Source: Halarcobacter mediterraneus (GTDB lineage Bacteria > Campylobacterota > Campylobacteria > Campylobacterales > Arcobacteraceae). Taken from it: a stretch of 64,000 nt of DNA. The stretch spans positions 62,001 through 126,000 of the forward strand of contig NZ_NXIE01000005.1 in the NCBI RefSeq assembly GCF_004116625.1, given 5' to 3'. The position numbers and the translations under genes are program-made. Numbering within the stretch: the first letter of the stretch is position 1; each line of letters starts with the position of its first letter. The notes under the pieces are model-generated. The model ran no database searches. It was not told the DNA's origin and saw only the letters and a program-made list of their open reading frames with translations. Positions 17,269 to 24,461 of the stretch are shown here, one piece after another.

Positions 17269-18047
17269 AAAAAAGAGTTTTAGAAATAAACAATCTAACA
17301 AAAAAATTTGGTTCTTTATATGCTGTAAATGATGTCACCTTTGAAGTTTATGAAGGGGAGATTTTATCTGTAATTGGTCCAAATGGAGCAGGAAAATCAA
17401 CAACATTTAAACTAATCTCTTCTTTTTTAAAACCAAGTTCTGGGGAAGTGATTTTTAATAGAGAAAAGATATCTGGTTTAAAACCACATATTGTAGCAAG
17501 AAAAGGAGTAGTTAGAACCTTTCAAGAAACAACAGTTTTTAAAAGTATGAGTGTTAGGGACAATATTATTATAGCCCACCAATTACAAGCAAAATCAAAT
17601 CTTTTAGGGTTTTTCTTTAATACAAAATTAGCAAAAGAAGATACTCAAAGATTTGGTAAATCTGCCGATGAGATTATTGAGTTTTTAGGCTTAAGTGATG
17701 TTAAAGATGAGCTTGCATCAAATCTTCCCCATGGATTATTAAGAGCTTTAGGAATAGCAAATGCTTTAGCTTGTAAACCAAAAGTTTTACTTCTTGATGA
17801 GCCTTTTGCTGGAATGAATCATGATGAGACAAGAAGATGTATGAATATGGTAAAACAGATTAAAAACTCTGGTGTTACTGTACTTTTAGTAGAACACGAT
17901 ATGCCAGCAGTTATGGAGATATCAGACAGAATTGTAGTTATTAGTTTTGGAGAAAAAATAGCTGAGGGAAAACCTGAAGAAATCCAAAAAAATCCTAAAG
18001 TAATAGAAGCTTACTTAGGTGTAGAAGATGAAGAGTTAGGAATATAA
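17265..18047 (+). CDS. ABC transporter ATP-binding protein, LivG family, with unusual signature loop
   Basis: A 260-residue LivG-type ATPase with Walker A GPNGAGKSTT near residues 37-46, VVRTFQET as Q-loop, Walker B VLLLDEPFAGMNHDE and the H-loop VEHDMPAVMEI. The signature loop reads LPHGLLRALGIANAL, where LivG proteins normally have a Gln or acidic residue and RRLEIARAL. The invariant glycine is kept, so it is probably functional but diverged. ATGA overlap with the permease before and a one-base gap to the next ATPase show a single operon. Confidence 0.87.
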   Translation: MKKRVLEINNLTKKFGSLYAVNDVTFEVYEGEILSVIGPNGAGKSTTFKLISSFLKPSSGEVIFNREKISGLKPHIVARKGVVRTFQETTVFKSMSVRDNIIIAHQLQAKSNLLGFFFNTKLAKEDTQRFGKSADEIIEFLGLSDVKDELASNLPHGLLRALGIANALACKPKVLLLDEPFAGMNHDETRRCMNMVKQIKNSGVTVLLVEHDMPAVMEISDRIVVISFGEKIAEGKPEEIQKNPKVIEAYLGVEDEELGI

Positions 18048-18048
18048 A

Positions 18049-18768
18049 ATGGCATTATTAGAGTGTAAAGATTTAGAAATAAATTATGACCAAGTAAGAG
18101 CAGTAAAAAAAGTTAGCTTAAGTCTAGAAGAGGGTGAAACAATCACTTTAATTGGTGCAAATGGAGCTGGAAAATCTTCTATTCTAAAAGCAATAACAGG
18201 TCTTAAAAAACCAAGTTCAGGTGAAGTGATTTTCAATGGTGAAAGTCTAAATGGTGTAAGTCCTTCTAAAATAGTTGAAAAAGGGATTGCAATGACCCCT
18301 GAGGGAAGAAGAGTATTTCCTTATATGAGTGTAAAGGATAATCTTCTAATGGGTGCTTTTACTAGAAAAGACAAAGATGGAATTAAAGAGGATTTAGAAA
18401 AAGTTTTAGAAAAGTTTCCAAGACTTAAAGAAAGATATAAACAACAAGCAAGCACTATGAGTGGAGGGGAGCAACAAATGATGGTTATTGGACGTGCTCT
18501 TATGTCTAGACCCAAAGTTTTACTAATGGATGAACCAAGTCTTGGTATTGCCCCAAAACTAGTTCAAGATATTGCAAGGTCAATTGTACAAATCAACAAA
18601 GAAGACAAAGTATCTGTTATCTTAGTTGAACAAAACTCAAGAATGGCACTTAAAGTTTCAAATAGAGCCTATGCAATGCAATTAGGTGAAGTTTTATTAA
18701 GTGGACAATCAAAAGATTTAATGCACGATGAAAGAATTATTGAACTATATTTAGGGGGAACTCACTAA
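18049..18768 (+). CDS. ABC transporter ATP-binding protein, LivF family
   Basis: A 239-residue LivF-type ATPase with Walker A GANGAGKSS near residues 36-44, the family-typical EGRRVFPYMSVKDNLLMGA, signature TMSGGEQQMMVIGRALM and Walker B VLLMDEPSLGIAPKLV, and the VEQNSRMAL loop. It pairs with the LivG-type protein. Its stop overlaps the racemase start by one base, tying transport to ureide metabolism. Confidence 0.9.
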   Translation: MALLECKDLEINYDQVRAVKKVSLSLEEGETITLIGANGAGKSSILKAITGLKKPSSGEVIFNGESLNGVSPSKIVEKGIAMTPEGRRVFPYMSVKDNLLMGAFTRKDKDGIKEDLEKVLEKFPRLKERYKQQASTMSGGEQQMMVIGRALMSRPKVLLMDEPSLGIAPKLVQDIARSIVQINKEDKVSVILVEQNSRMALKVSNRAYAMQLGEVLLSGQSKDLMHDERIIELYLGGTH

Positions 18769-19466
18769 TGAAACTAGCAATTATAAATCCAAACTCAACA
18801 GAATCTATGACAAAAAAGTGTGAAGAGCTTGCTTTAAAATTCAAAAACCCTGACACAGAGATTTGGGCTTCAAACCCAACAAACAGTCCAAAAAGTATCG
18901 AAGGACACTATGATGAAGTAAAAAGTTTGATGGGCTTACTTGATGAGATAAAAAAAGCAAAAGAGTGGGGAGCTGATGCTTTCGTTGTCGCTTGTTTTGA
19001 TGACCCAGGATTAGAAGCAGCTAGAGAGCTTGTAGATGGTCCAGTTATTGGAATATGTGAAGCAGCTATGCATATGACTTCAATTGTTTCTTCTAGTTTT
19101 TCTGTGGTTACAACTCTTAATAGATCAGTTCCGATTATTGAAGAGTTATCTCACAAATATGGTATGGATAAATTTTGTAGAAAAGTAAGAGCAGCTGATA
19201 TTCCGGTTCTTTCTTTAGAAGATGGCACTTGTAATGCAATGGAAAAAATAGAGAGTGAGATTTTAAAAGCAGTCAAAGAAGATAATTGTGAAGCTATTAT
19301 TTTAGGGTGTGCGGGAATGGCTGATTTAACAATTGAATTATCAAAAAGATGTAATATTCCAGTTGTTGATGGTGTATTGTGTGCAATTAAGATGGCTGAA
19401 TCAATGGTTGGAGCAAAATTAATGACAAGCAAAATAAATGCATATGCATATCCAATTTCAAAATAA
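18768..19466 (+). CDS. Asp/Glu/hydantoin racemase family protein, probable allantoin racemase
   Basis: A 232-residue member of the hydantoin/allantoin racemase family. These enzymes use two cysteines to invert the C5 centre of a hydantoin ring. Both candidates are visible: VACFDDPGLEAARELV (about residue 76) and IILGCAGMADL (about residue 184). The N-terminus AIINPNSTESMTKKCEE is family-typical. Translation is coupled to the transporter ATPase by overlap, and allantoinase follows at 20371. The most likely role is conversion of (R)-allantoin to the (S)-form used by allantoinase. Hydantoin racemase is the alternative. Confidence 0.8.
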   Translation: MKLAIINPNSTESMTKKCEELALKFKNPDTEIWASNPTNSPKSIEGHYDEVKSLMGLLDEIKKAKEWGADAFVVACFDDPGLEAARELVDGPVIGICEAAMHMTSIVSSSFSVVTTLNRSVPIIEELSHKYGMDKFCRKVRAADIPVLSLEDGTCNAMEKIESEILKAVKEDNCEAIILGCAGMADLTIELSKRCNIPVVDGVLCAIKMAESMVGAKLMTSKINAYAYPISK

Positions 19467-19524
19467 TTTTATATTGTATTCAATTTGATATAATATCAAA
19501 AACAATTAATTAAGGTTTTACATA

Positions 19525-20211
19525 ATGAGTTCAGAAAATATTTTTCCAGTTGAGGATACTATTGTTAATTTTATTTTTGATGCAATTTTTACAAAAAAAT
19601 TACATCCAGGAATAAAATTATCAGAAAGTGTACTTGCAAAAGAGTTAAATACAAGTAGAGATGTTGTAAGAAAAGCATTCAGCAAACTACAAACTATGGG
19701 TATTTTAAGTTATAAAAAAAATCAAGGTTTTAATGTAGTTTGGATTAGTGAAGAAAATGCAAAAGATATCTTTGCAACAAGAAAAATAATTGAAGTAGGT
19801 ATTGTTGAAATTGTTACAAAAAGATATTCAAAAGAAAATTTAGACTTATCCTCACTTTTAGAAAATATTGATACTGAAGAGTATCTAAAACTATCACACA
19901 GAAATGGGGAGTATGTTAAATCATCTTGCGATTTCCATTTAAATTTAGCGGCATTAAGTAAAAATGAGTTTTTAATTAATGCCTTAAAACCTTTAATCCC
20001 TTTAAGTATACTTGCTGCATTGATTTATGAAGATGAAAATACAGAGTTTTCTTCTTACGATGAACATAGAGTTTTAATTGAGACAATTAAAAGTAATAAT
20101 GTTAATAATGCAAAAAACGTTATGTCAGAACATTTAGACCATTGCCTTGATGTTTTAGATTTTAATTTAGATACAATTAATAAAAAGAATAAATTTCTTT
20201 TTGCTAACTAA
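19525..20211 (+). CDS. GntR-family transcriptional regulator, FCD (FadR-like) type
   Basis: A 228-residue regulator. Residues 10-75 form a winged HTH (HPGIKLSESVLAKELNTSR, DVVRKAFSKLQTMGILSYKK). The rest is the helical FCD ligand domain with ATRKIIEVGIVE and the metal-site-like DFHLNLAALSKN and DEHRVLIETIKSNN with EHLDHCLDVL. The histidines and aspartate in these segments match FCD metal ligands. It lies between the racemase and allantoinase genes. Three near-identical palindromes flank it (13984, 14104, 20282), so it is the best candidate for their binder. The effector could be allantoin or a breakdown product (inference). Confidence 0.88.
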   Translation: MSSENIFPVEDTIVNFIFDAIFTKKLHPGIKLSESVLAKELNTSRDVVRKAFSKLQTMGILSYKKNQGFNVVWISEENAKDIFATRKIIEVGIVEIVTKRYSKENLDLSSLLENIDTEEYLKLSHRNGEYVKSSCDFHLNLAALSKNEFLINALKPLIPLSILAALIYEDENTEFSSYDEHRVLIETIKSNNVNNAKNVMSEHLDHCLDVLDFNLDTINKKNKFLFAN

Positions 20212-20281
20212 CTATTTGTATAACTTAATTAATTTTACCTTTTTTACTTAACTTTAAGACGAATGTATAAAAAATAAACAA

Positions 20282-20318
20282 AGATTGTCTACAATTATTG
20301 TAGACAATCTGATAGAAT
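20282..20318 (+). promoter_or_regulatory. Perfect 29-bp operator palindrome and -10 ahead of puuE
   Basis: Positions 20282-20310 form a perfect palindrome (14-base arms AGATTGTCTACAAT and ATTGTAGACAATCT around a single T). It contains the same ACAATTATTGT core as the sites near 14 kb, and two TTGTnnACAA units 13 bp apart. A likely -10 (TAGAAT, 20313-20318) abuts it, so bound regulator would block the promoter of puuE-alc-allA. The puuE start is 53 bases downstream. Confidence 0.7.
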
Positions 20319-20370
20319 AATCTCATAAATAAATTATAAAAGTAGTTTTTGCTTTTTTATGAGAGAGAAA

Positions 20371-21291
20371 ATGATTAATAACAATTATCCAAGAGATTTA
20401 ATTGGTTACTCAAACGAACCAATAAATCCAAAATGGCCCAATGGGGCAAAAGTTGCACTTCAATTTGTATTAAATTATGAAGAGGGTGCAGAAAACTGCA
20501 TTTTACATGGAGATAAGGCTTCAGAAGTATTTCTTTCGGAAATGAACAACCCACAAGCTTTTATTGGACAAAGACACAAATCTATGGAATCATTGTATGA
20601 ATATGGTTCAAGAGTTGGTGTTTGGAGATTATTAGAACTTTTTAAAGAGTTTGACATTCCTATTACTATCTTTGCTGTTGCAATGGCTGTTGCTAGAAAT
20701 CCTAAATTAGCCGAATACCTTGCACTTAACAATTATGACATCTGTTCCCATGGATATAGATGGATTAACTATCAACAAATAGATGAATCAATTGAAAGAG
20801 ATCACTTATACAAAAGTATTGAAATTTTAGAAAAAATGATTGGAACAAGACCACTTGGTTGGTACACTGGACGTGATAGTGAAAATACAAGAAAACTTGT
20901 TGTTGAAGAGGGTGGATTTCTTTATGACAGTGATGCTTACAACGATGACTTACCATATTTTGCACCAGAAATCACAACAAAAGAACATTTAGTAATCCCA
21001 TATACTATGGATAACAACGATATGAGATTTGTATTTGGTGGATTTTCATATAGCGAACAATTTTATAACTATTTAAAAGACAGTTTTGATGCTCTTTATT
21101 TAGAAGGTGCAAAATCTCCAAAAATGATGAGTATTGGTATGCATTGTAGAATCTTAGGAAAACCTGGAAGAATTATGGCTATGAGAAAGTTCTTAGAGTA
21201 TGTAAGAGGTTTTGATGATGTGTGGTTTGCTACAAGGGGTGAGATAGCAAATCATTGGATTAATAATTTTAGTAACAAAGGAAGAAAATGA
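20371..21291 (+). CDS. puuE: Allantoinase, PuuE (polysaccharide-deacetylase-like) type
   Basis: A 306-residue PuuE-family allantoinase, which hydrolyses allantoin to allantoate without the amidohydrolase fold of classical AllB. The family N-terminus YPRDLIGYSNEPINPKWP, VALQFVLNYEEGAEN, ASEVFLSEM and the NodB-fold segments DICSHGYRW and SIGMHCRILGKPGR are present. The start at 20371 is preferred over 20359: a purine-rich GAGAGAGA lies ahead of it, while nothing resembling an RBS precedes 20359. It is the first gene after the operator palindrome and overlaps the allantoicase gene by four bases. Confidence 0.9.
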   Translation: MINNNYPRDLIGYSNEPINPKWPNGAKVALQFVLNYEEGAENCILHGDKASEVFLSEMNNPQAFIGQRHKSMESLYEYGSRVGVWRLLELFKEFDIPITIFAVAMAVARNPKLAEYLALNNYDICSHGYRWINYQQIDESIERDHLYKSIEILEKMIGTRPLGWYTGRDSENTRKLVVEEGGFLYDSDAYNDDLPYFAPEITTKEHLVIPYTMDNNDMRFVFGGFSYSEQFYNYLKDSFDALYLEGAKSPKMMSIGMHCRILGKPGRIMAMRKFLEYVRGFDDVWFATRGEIANHWINNFSNKGRK

Positions 21292-22286
21292 TAAATGTTG
21301 CAAGCTGTGAATTAGGAACAGAAGTAATTTACACTACAGATGAGTTTTTTGCAAATGCAAATAGAATGTTACAAGAAACAGAGGCTGTATTTAAAGATGA
21401 GTTTGATGACAATGGTCACTGGATGGACGGTTGGGAAACTAGAAGAAGAAGAGATGGTGGAAATGACCATTGTATTATTAAACTAGGGAACCTTTCAAAA
21501 ATCAACTCATTTTTAGTTGATACTTCGCACTTTAGAGGAAACTATCCTTTAGCAGTTGCTATTAAAGGTTGTTGTGTAAAAGACAAAGATGATAAAGCAT
21601 TTTTAGAAGATATTGATAGTGTTCAGTGGGTTGAGCTTTTAGGTCAAAGTGATTTAGAAGGTCATACAAAACACGATTTTGCTTCTCTTTCTCAAACTGA
21701 ATTAACTCACATAAGAGTTGATATCTATCCAGATGGTGGAATTGCAAGATTTAAAGCCTTTGGTGAAATTTGCTTTGATGAAAAACTTTATGAGCAAGAG
21801 AATATCAATGTAGCTTCAATGAGAAATGGAGCAAGAGCAGTTTATACAAACAATGAATTCTTTGGTCCTTTAAGAAATATTTTAAAAGATAATGAAGCTA
21901 TCAACATGGGTGATGGTTGGGAAACTAGAAGAAGAAGAGAACCAGGATTTGACTGGGGAATCATTGAGTTAGCTAAGCCTGCAATTCTTGATAATATTAT
22001 GATTGATACAAACTTCTTCAAAGGAAATTTTGCAGATAAATTTTCAATCAGCGCTGCATATTTAGAGGAGACAACAGATAGTTCAGTTGTAACACAAAGT
22101 ATGTTTTGGGAAGAGTTAATTGCACCACAAAAACTTAAGATGCACAACAAACACTATTTTGATAAAAGTTTTTTAAACCATCAAAAACCAATAACACATA
22201 TTAGAATAAATATTTTCCCAGATGGTGGAGTTTCAAGACTAAAACTATTTGGGAAATTTGTTAAAAAAGAAGAAATAAAGGCTTAA
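21288..22286 (+). CDS. alc: Allantoicase
   Basis: A 332-residue allantoicase, which converts allantoate to ureidoglycolate and urea. The two-fold internal repeat of the family is obvious: MDGWETRRRRDGGNDHCIIKL in the first half and GDGWETRRRREPGFDWGIIEL in the second. Each is followed by VDTSHFRGNYP or IDTNFFKGNF and by THIRVDIYPDGGIARFK or THIRINIFPDGGVSRLK. Translation is coupled to puuE through an ATGA overlap, and allA follows one base after its stop, giving a compact three-step operon. Confidence 0.92.
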   Translation: MINVASCELGTEVIYTTDEFFANANRMLQETEAVFKDEFDDNGHWMDGWETRRRRDGGNDHCIIKLGNLSKINSFLVDTSHFRGNYPLAVAIKGCCVKDKDDKAFLEDIDSVQWVELLGQSDLEGHTKHDFASLSQTELTHIRVDIYPDGGIARFKAFGEICFDEKLYEQENINVASMRNGARAVYTNNEFFGPLRNILKDNEAINMGDGWETRRRREPGFDWGIIELAKPAILDNIMIDTNFFKGNFADKFSISAAYLEETTDSSVVTQSMFWEELIAPQKLKMHNKHYFDKSFLNHQKPITHIRINIFPDGGVSRLKLFGKFVKKEEIKA

Positions 22287-22287
22287 T

Positions 22288-22806
22288 ATGAGAGTGGAAT
22301 TAAAGCCAAAATCTCTTACACAAGAAGCTTTTAAAAAGTTTGGAGAAGTCGTAGAGTTTGAAAATAGAGATTCAAAAATCATAAACAATGGCTACGCACA
22401 GAAGTTTTATGAGCTTTGTACAATGGATGCAAATGAAAAAGGAGGACGTTCTACTTTACATATTTATATAGGGAAAAGTAGAGAATTCCCTTTACATATT
22501 GATATGTTGGAGAAGCACCCTTTTTTCTCTCAAACTTTTATGCCAAGAAGCAAAGAACCATTTTTATGTGTTGTTGCATTAGGAGATGAAAAACCTGATT
22601 TATCAACAATTGAAGTTTTTGTTACAAATGGAGAGCAAGGGGTTTATTACAATAGAGGTATTTGGCATTTTCCATTAATTTGCTTAAAAGATAAAGAGCA
22701 ATTTATTGTTATAGATAGAGCAGATAATAAAACAGAAGAACAAAAAATTGTCGAATGTATAGAATATGATCTAAAAAAAGAAAGTATCTATTTACTAAAG
22801 AGGTAA
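22288..22806 (+). CDS. allA: Ureidoglycolate lyase, second paralog
   Basis: A 172-residue AllA-family protein completing the puuE-alc-allA operon; it releases glyoxylate and the second urea from ureidoglycolate. Motifs: HIDMLEKHPFFSQTFMPRS, VVALGDEKPDLSTIEVF, TNGEQGVYYNRG and IWHFPL. It is closely related to the 6923 copy, with long identical blocks. It retains the proline in WHFPL seen in other AllA proteins and is probably the main catabolic copy. A long inverted repeat lies 35 bases after its stop. Confidence 0.92.
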   Translation: MRVELKPKSLTQEAFKKFGEVVEFENRDSKIINNGYAQKFYELCTMDANEKGGRSTLHIYIGKSREFPLHIDMLEKHPFFSQTFMPRSKEPFLCVVALGDEKPDLSTIEVFVTNGEQGVYYNRGIWHFPLICLKDKEQFIVIDRADNKTEEQKIVECIEYDLKKESIYLLKR

Positions 22807-22841
22807 TATGTTAGAAGAAAATGATAGTAAACCACCATAAA

Positions 22842-22883
22842 GACTTTTTTATTTCAATATTTTAATATTTCCATAAAAAAGTC
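22842..22883. repeat. 42-bp inverted repeat downstream of allA, possible terminator
   Basis: Perfect 11-base arms GACTTTTTTAT and ATAAAAAAGTC enclose a 20-base loop, which is itself self-complementary (AATATT, TT, AATATT). The whole can form one long A/T-rich stem. It lies between allA and the NCS1 permease and may end or attenuate the upstream operon. The string ATAAAGACTTTTTT recurs at 22975. Confidence 0.5.
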
Positions 22884-22951
22884 ATAACGCCAATTTGATT
22901 ATATAAAAAGAAATATTAAAAAAAGGAATTTTATGGAGATGAAAACTTAGG

Positions 22952-23011
22952 TTCCATTACGAGATAACTATTGATAAAGACTTTTTTGTAGTGGATTTAT
23001 TTATATTAAAT
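22952..23011 (+). pseudogene. Possible remnant of an AllA-like C-terminus
   Basis: In one frame this stretch reads FHYEITIDKDFFVVD, which resembles the AllA C-terminal segment of the two intact paralogs (WHFSLLCIKDKEEFFVID and WHFPLICLKDKEQFIVID). It also matches at the nucleotide level around ATAAAGA..TTTTTTGTA. No longer homology is visible, and stops occur just upstream. The similarity is short and could be chance; it is reported as a possible decayed third copy. Confidence 0.25.
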
Positions 23012-23026
23012 ATATTAGGAATTATT

Positions 23027-24451
23027 ATGATAAATGATGTAAACAGTGACTCTTTGTCACCTACAAAAAAGAGTGAGAAAAATTGGAAATGGTTTGAAGT
23101 GTCAAATATCTGGGCAAATGATATACAAAGTCTTTTTGGATATACACTAGTTGCCTCACTTTTTATAAGTTATGGAGTAACAGGTTGGACTGCATTTTTT
23201 GCACTTATTGTTGCTGGATTATTGGTTACTTTTTTAGTAAATATTTCAGGTAAAGCTGGAGTTGACTATGGAATTCCTTATCCTGTTCTTGCACGTTCAA
23301 GTATGGGAGTAAATGGGGCTAAATTATCAGCTATTATAAGAGCTATAGTTGCTGTTTTTTGGTTTGGAGTTCAAACATATTTTGCTTCAACTGCCTTACA
23401 CCTTTTAATTACTGCTTCTACAGGGATTCACCCTGAAGTTAAATTTTTAGGTATTGATTCAATTGGTTGGTTATCTTTTTTTATTGTATGGATACTTCAA
23501 ATGGTGATTTTCTCAAAAGGAATGTCATGGGTATCTAAATTCTTAAATTTTGCAGCTCCTTTTGTTTATATCATTATGATTGGATTATTAGTTGTTTTAT
23601 GGAGTAAATCTAGTGGAGATTTATTTAATGTTGCAAATAATATCTTCTCTCATGAAGGTTCAACTTTTAGTAGTGAAGTAAATGGTTTTTTTGCAATTCT
23701 AGGAACAATGATTGCTTATTTTGCAGCTGTTATGATTAACTTTAGTGACTTTTCAAGATATGCAAAAGATGAAAAATCAATGGTAGTTGGAAATTTTGTG
23801 GGACTACCTTTTAATATGGTTTTTTTCTCAGCTTTGGCACTTTTAATAACTGCTGGTTCAGTTGTAGTATTTGGTGAAAAACTAACAAACCCTATGGATA
23901 TTGTTGAAAGAGCTGATAGTACAGTATTAAGTTTAGTTGCTGCAATTACATTTTTTACTGCAACTGTAGGTATTAATTTAGTTGCTAACTTTATTCCTGC
24001 TGTTAATGGTATCTCAAATCTTGCACCCAAAAAACTTTCATTTAAAAAATCTGGTGTAATAACATCATTATTTGCACTTGTGATTGGCGGATTTTGGGTA
24101 AGTTTTATTAGTAATGTAGGAATTAGTCCAATAGTAAATACTCTTGGTGCAACACTTGCTCCTTTATATGGGATTTTAATTGTTGATTACTATTTTGTTA
24201 AAAAACAAAAATTGAATATTGACTCGTTATATGATGAAAGTGAAAAAAGTGAATATTATTATGATAATGGGTGGAATAAAAATACAATTATTGCATTTTC
24301 AATTGGAGCAGTTTTTTCAATTTGCACCGTATGGGTTGAGAATTTGAGCTTACTTAATGGTTATGGATGGATTATTGGAGCACTTCTTGGTGGGGTAGTG
24401 CATTTAACTTTATCAAAAAATGAAACACAAAAAGAATTAGCTTTTATCTAA
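23027..24451 (+). CDS. NCS1-family nucleobase/allantoin:cation symporter
   Basis: A 474-residue permease with about twelve helices. The NCS1 signature is clear: SNIWANDIQSLFGYTLVAS at the first helix, GVDYGIPYPVLARSSMG, then VAVFWFGVQTYFAS, NFSDFSRYAKDEKSMVVGNF and LYGILIVDYYFVKKQKL. In this gene context the likely cargo is allantoin or a related ureide/hydantoin. Uracil or other nucleobases are possible because the family is broad. The ATG at 23027, with an AGGA seven bases upstream, is chosen over a GTG at 22991 whose extra residues belong to the possible AllA remnant. Malate synthase follows ten bases later. Confidence 0.87.
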   Translation: MINDVNSDSLSPTKKSEKNWKWFEVSNIWANDIQSLFGYTLVASLFISYGVTGWTAFFALIVAGLLVTFLVNISGKAGVDYGIPYPVLARSSMGVNGAKLSAIIRAIVAVFWFGVQTYFASTALHLLITASTGIHPEVKFLGIDSIGWLSFFIVWILQMVIFSKGMSWVSKFLNFAAPFVYIIMIGLLVVLWSKSSGDLFNVANNIFSHEGSTFSSEVNGFFAILGTMIAYFAAVMINFSDFSRYAKDEKSMVVGNFVGLPFNMVFFSALALLITAGSVVVFGEKLTNPMDIVERADSTVLSLVAAITFFTATVGINLVANFIPAVNGISNLAPKKLSFKKSGVITSLFALVIGGFWVSFISNVGISPIVNTLGATLAPLYGILIVDYYFVKKQKLNIDSLYDESEKSEYYYDNGWNKNTIIAFSIGAVFSICTVWVENLSLLNGYGWIIGALLGGVVHLTLSKNETQKELAFI

Positions 24452-24461
24452 AAGGAAAAAT

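Noticed and set aside
20212-20370. Purine riboswitch ahead of puuE
   Set aside because: The region holds the operator palindrome and -10, but none of the conserved purine-aptamer loop sequences; the same holds for the leader of the NCS1 gene.
23716-24030. Minus-strand frame of about 100 codons inside the NCS1 permease; similar shadows in nikR-less regions, ureAB, PAAT and fusA genes
   Set aside because: All lie fully within well-supported genes and show no recognisable protein family or ribosome binding site.
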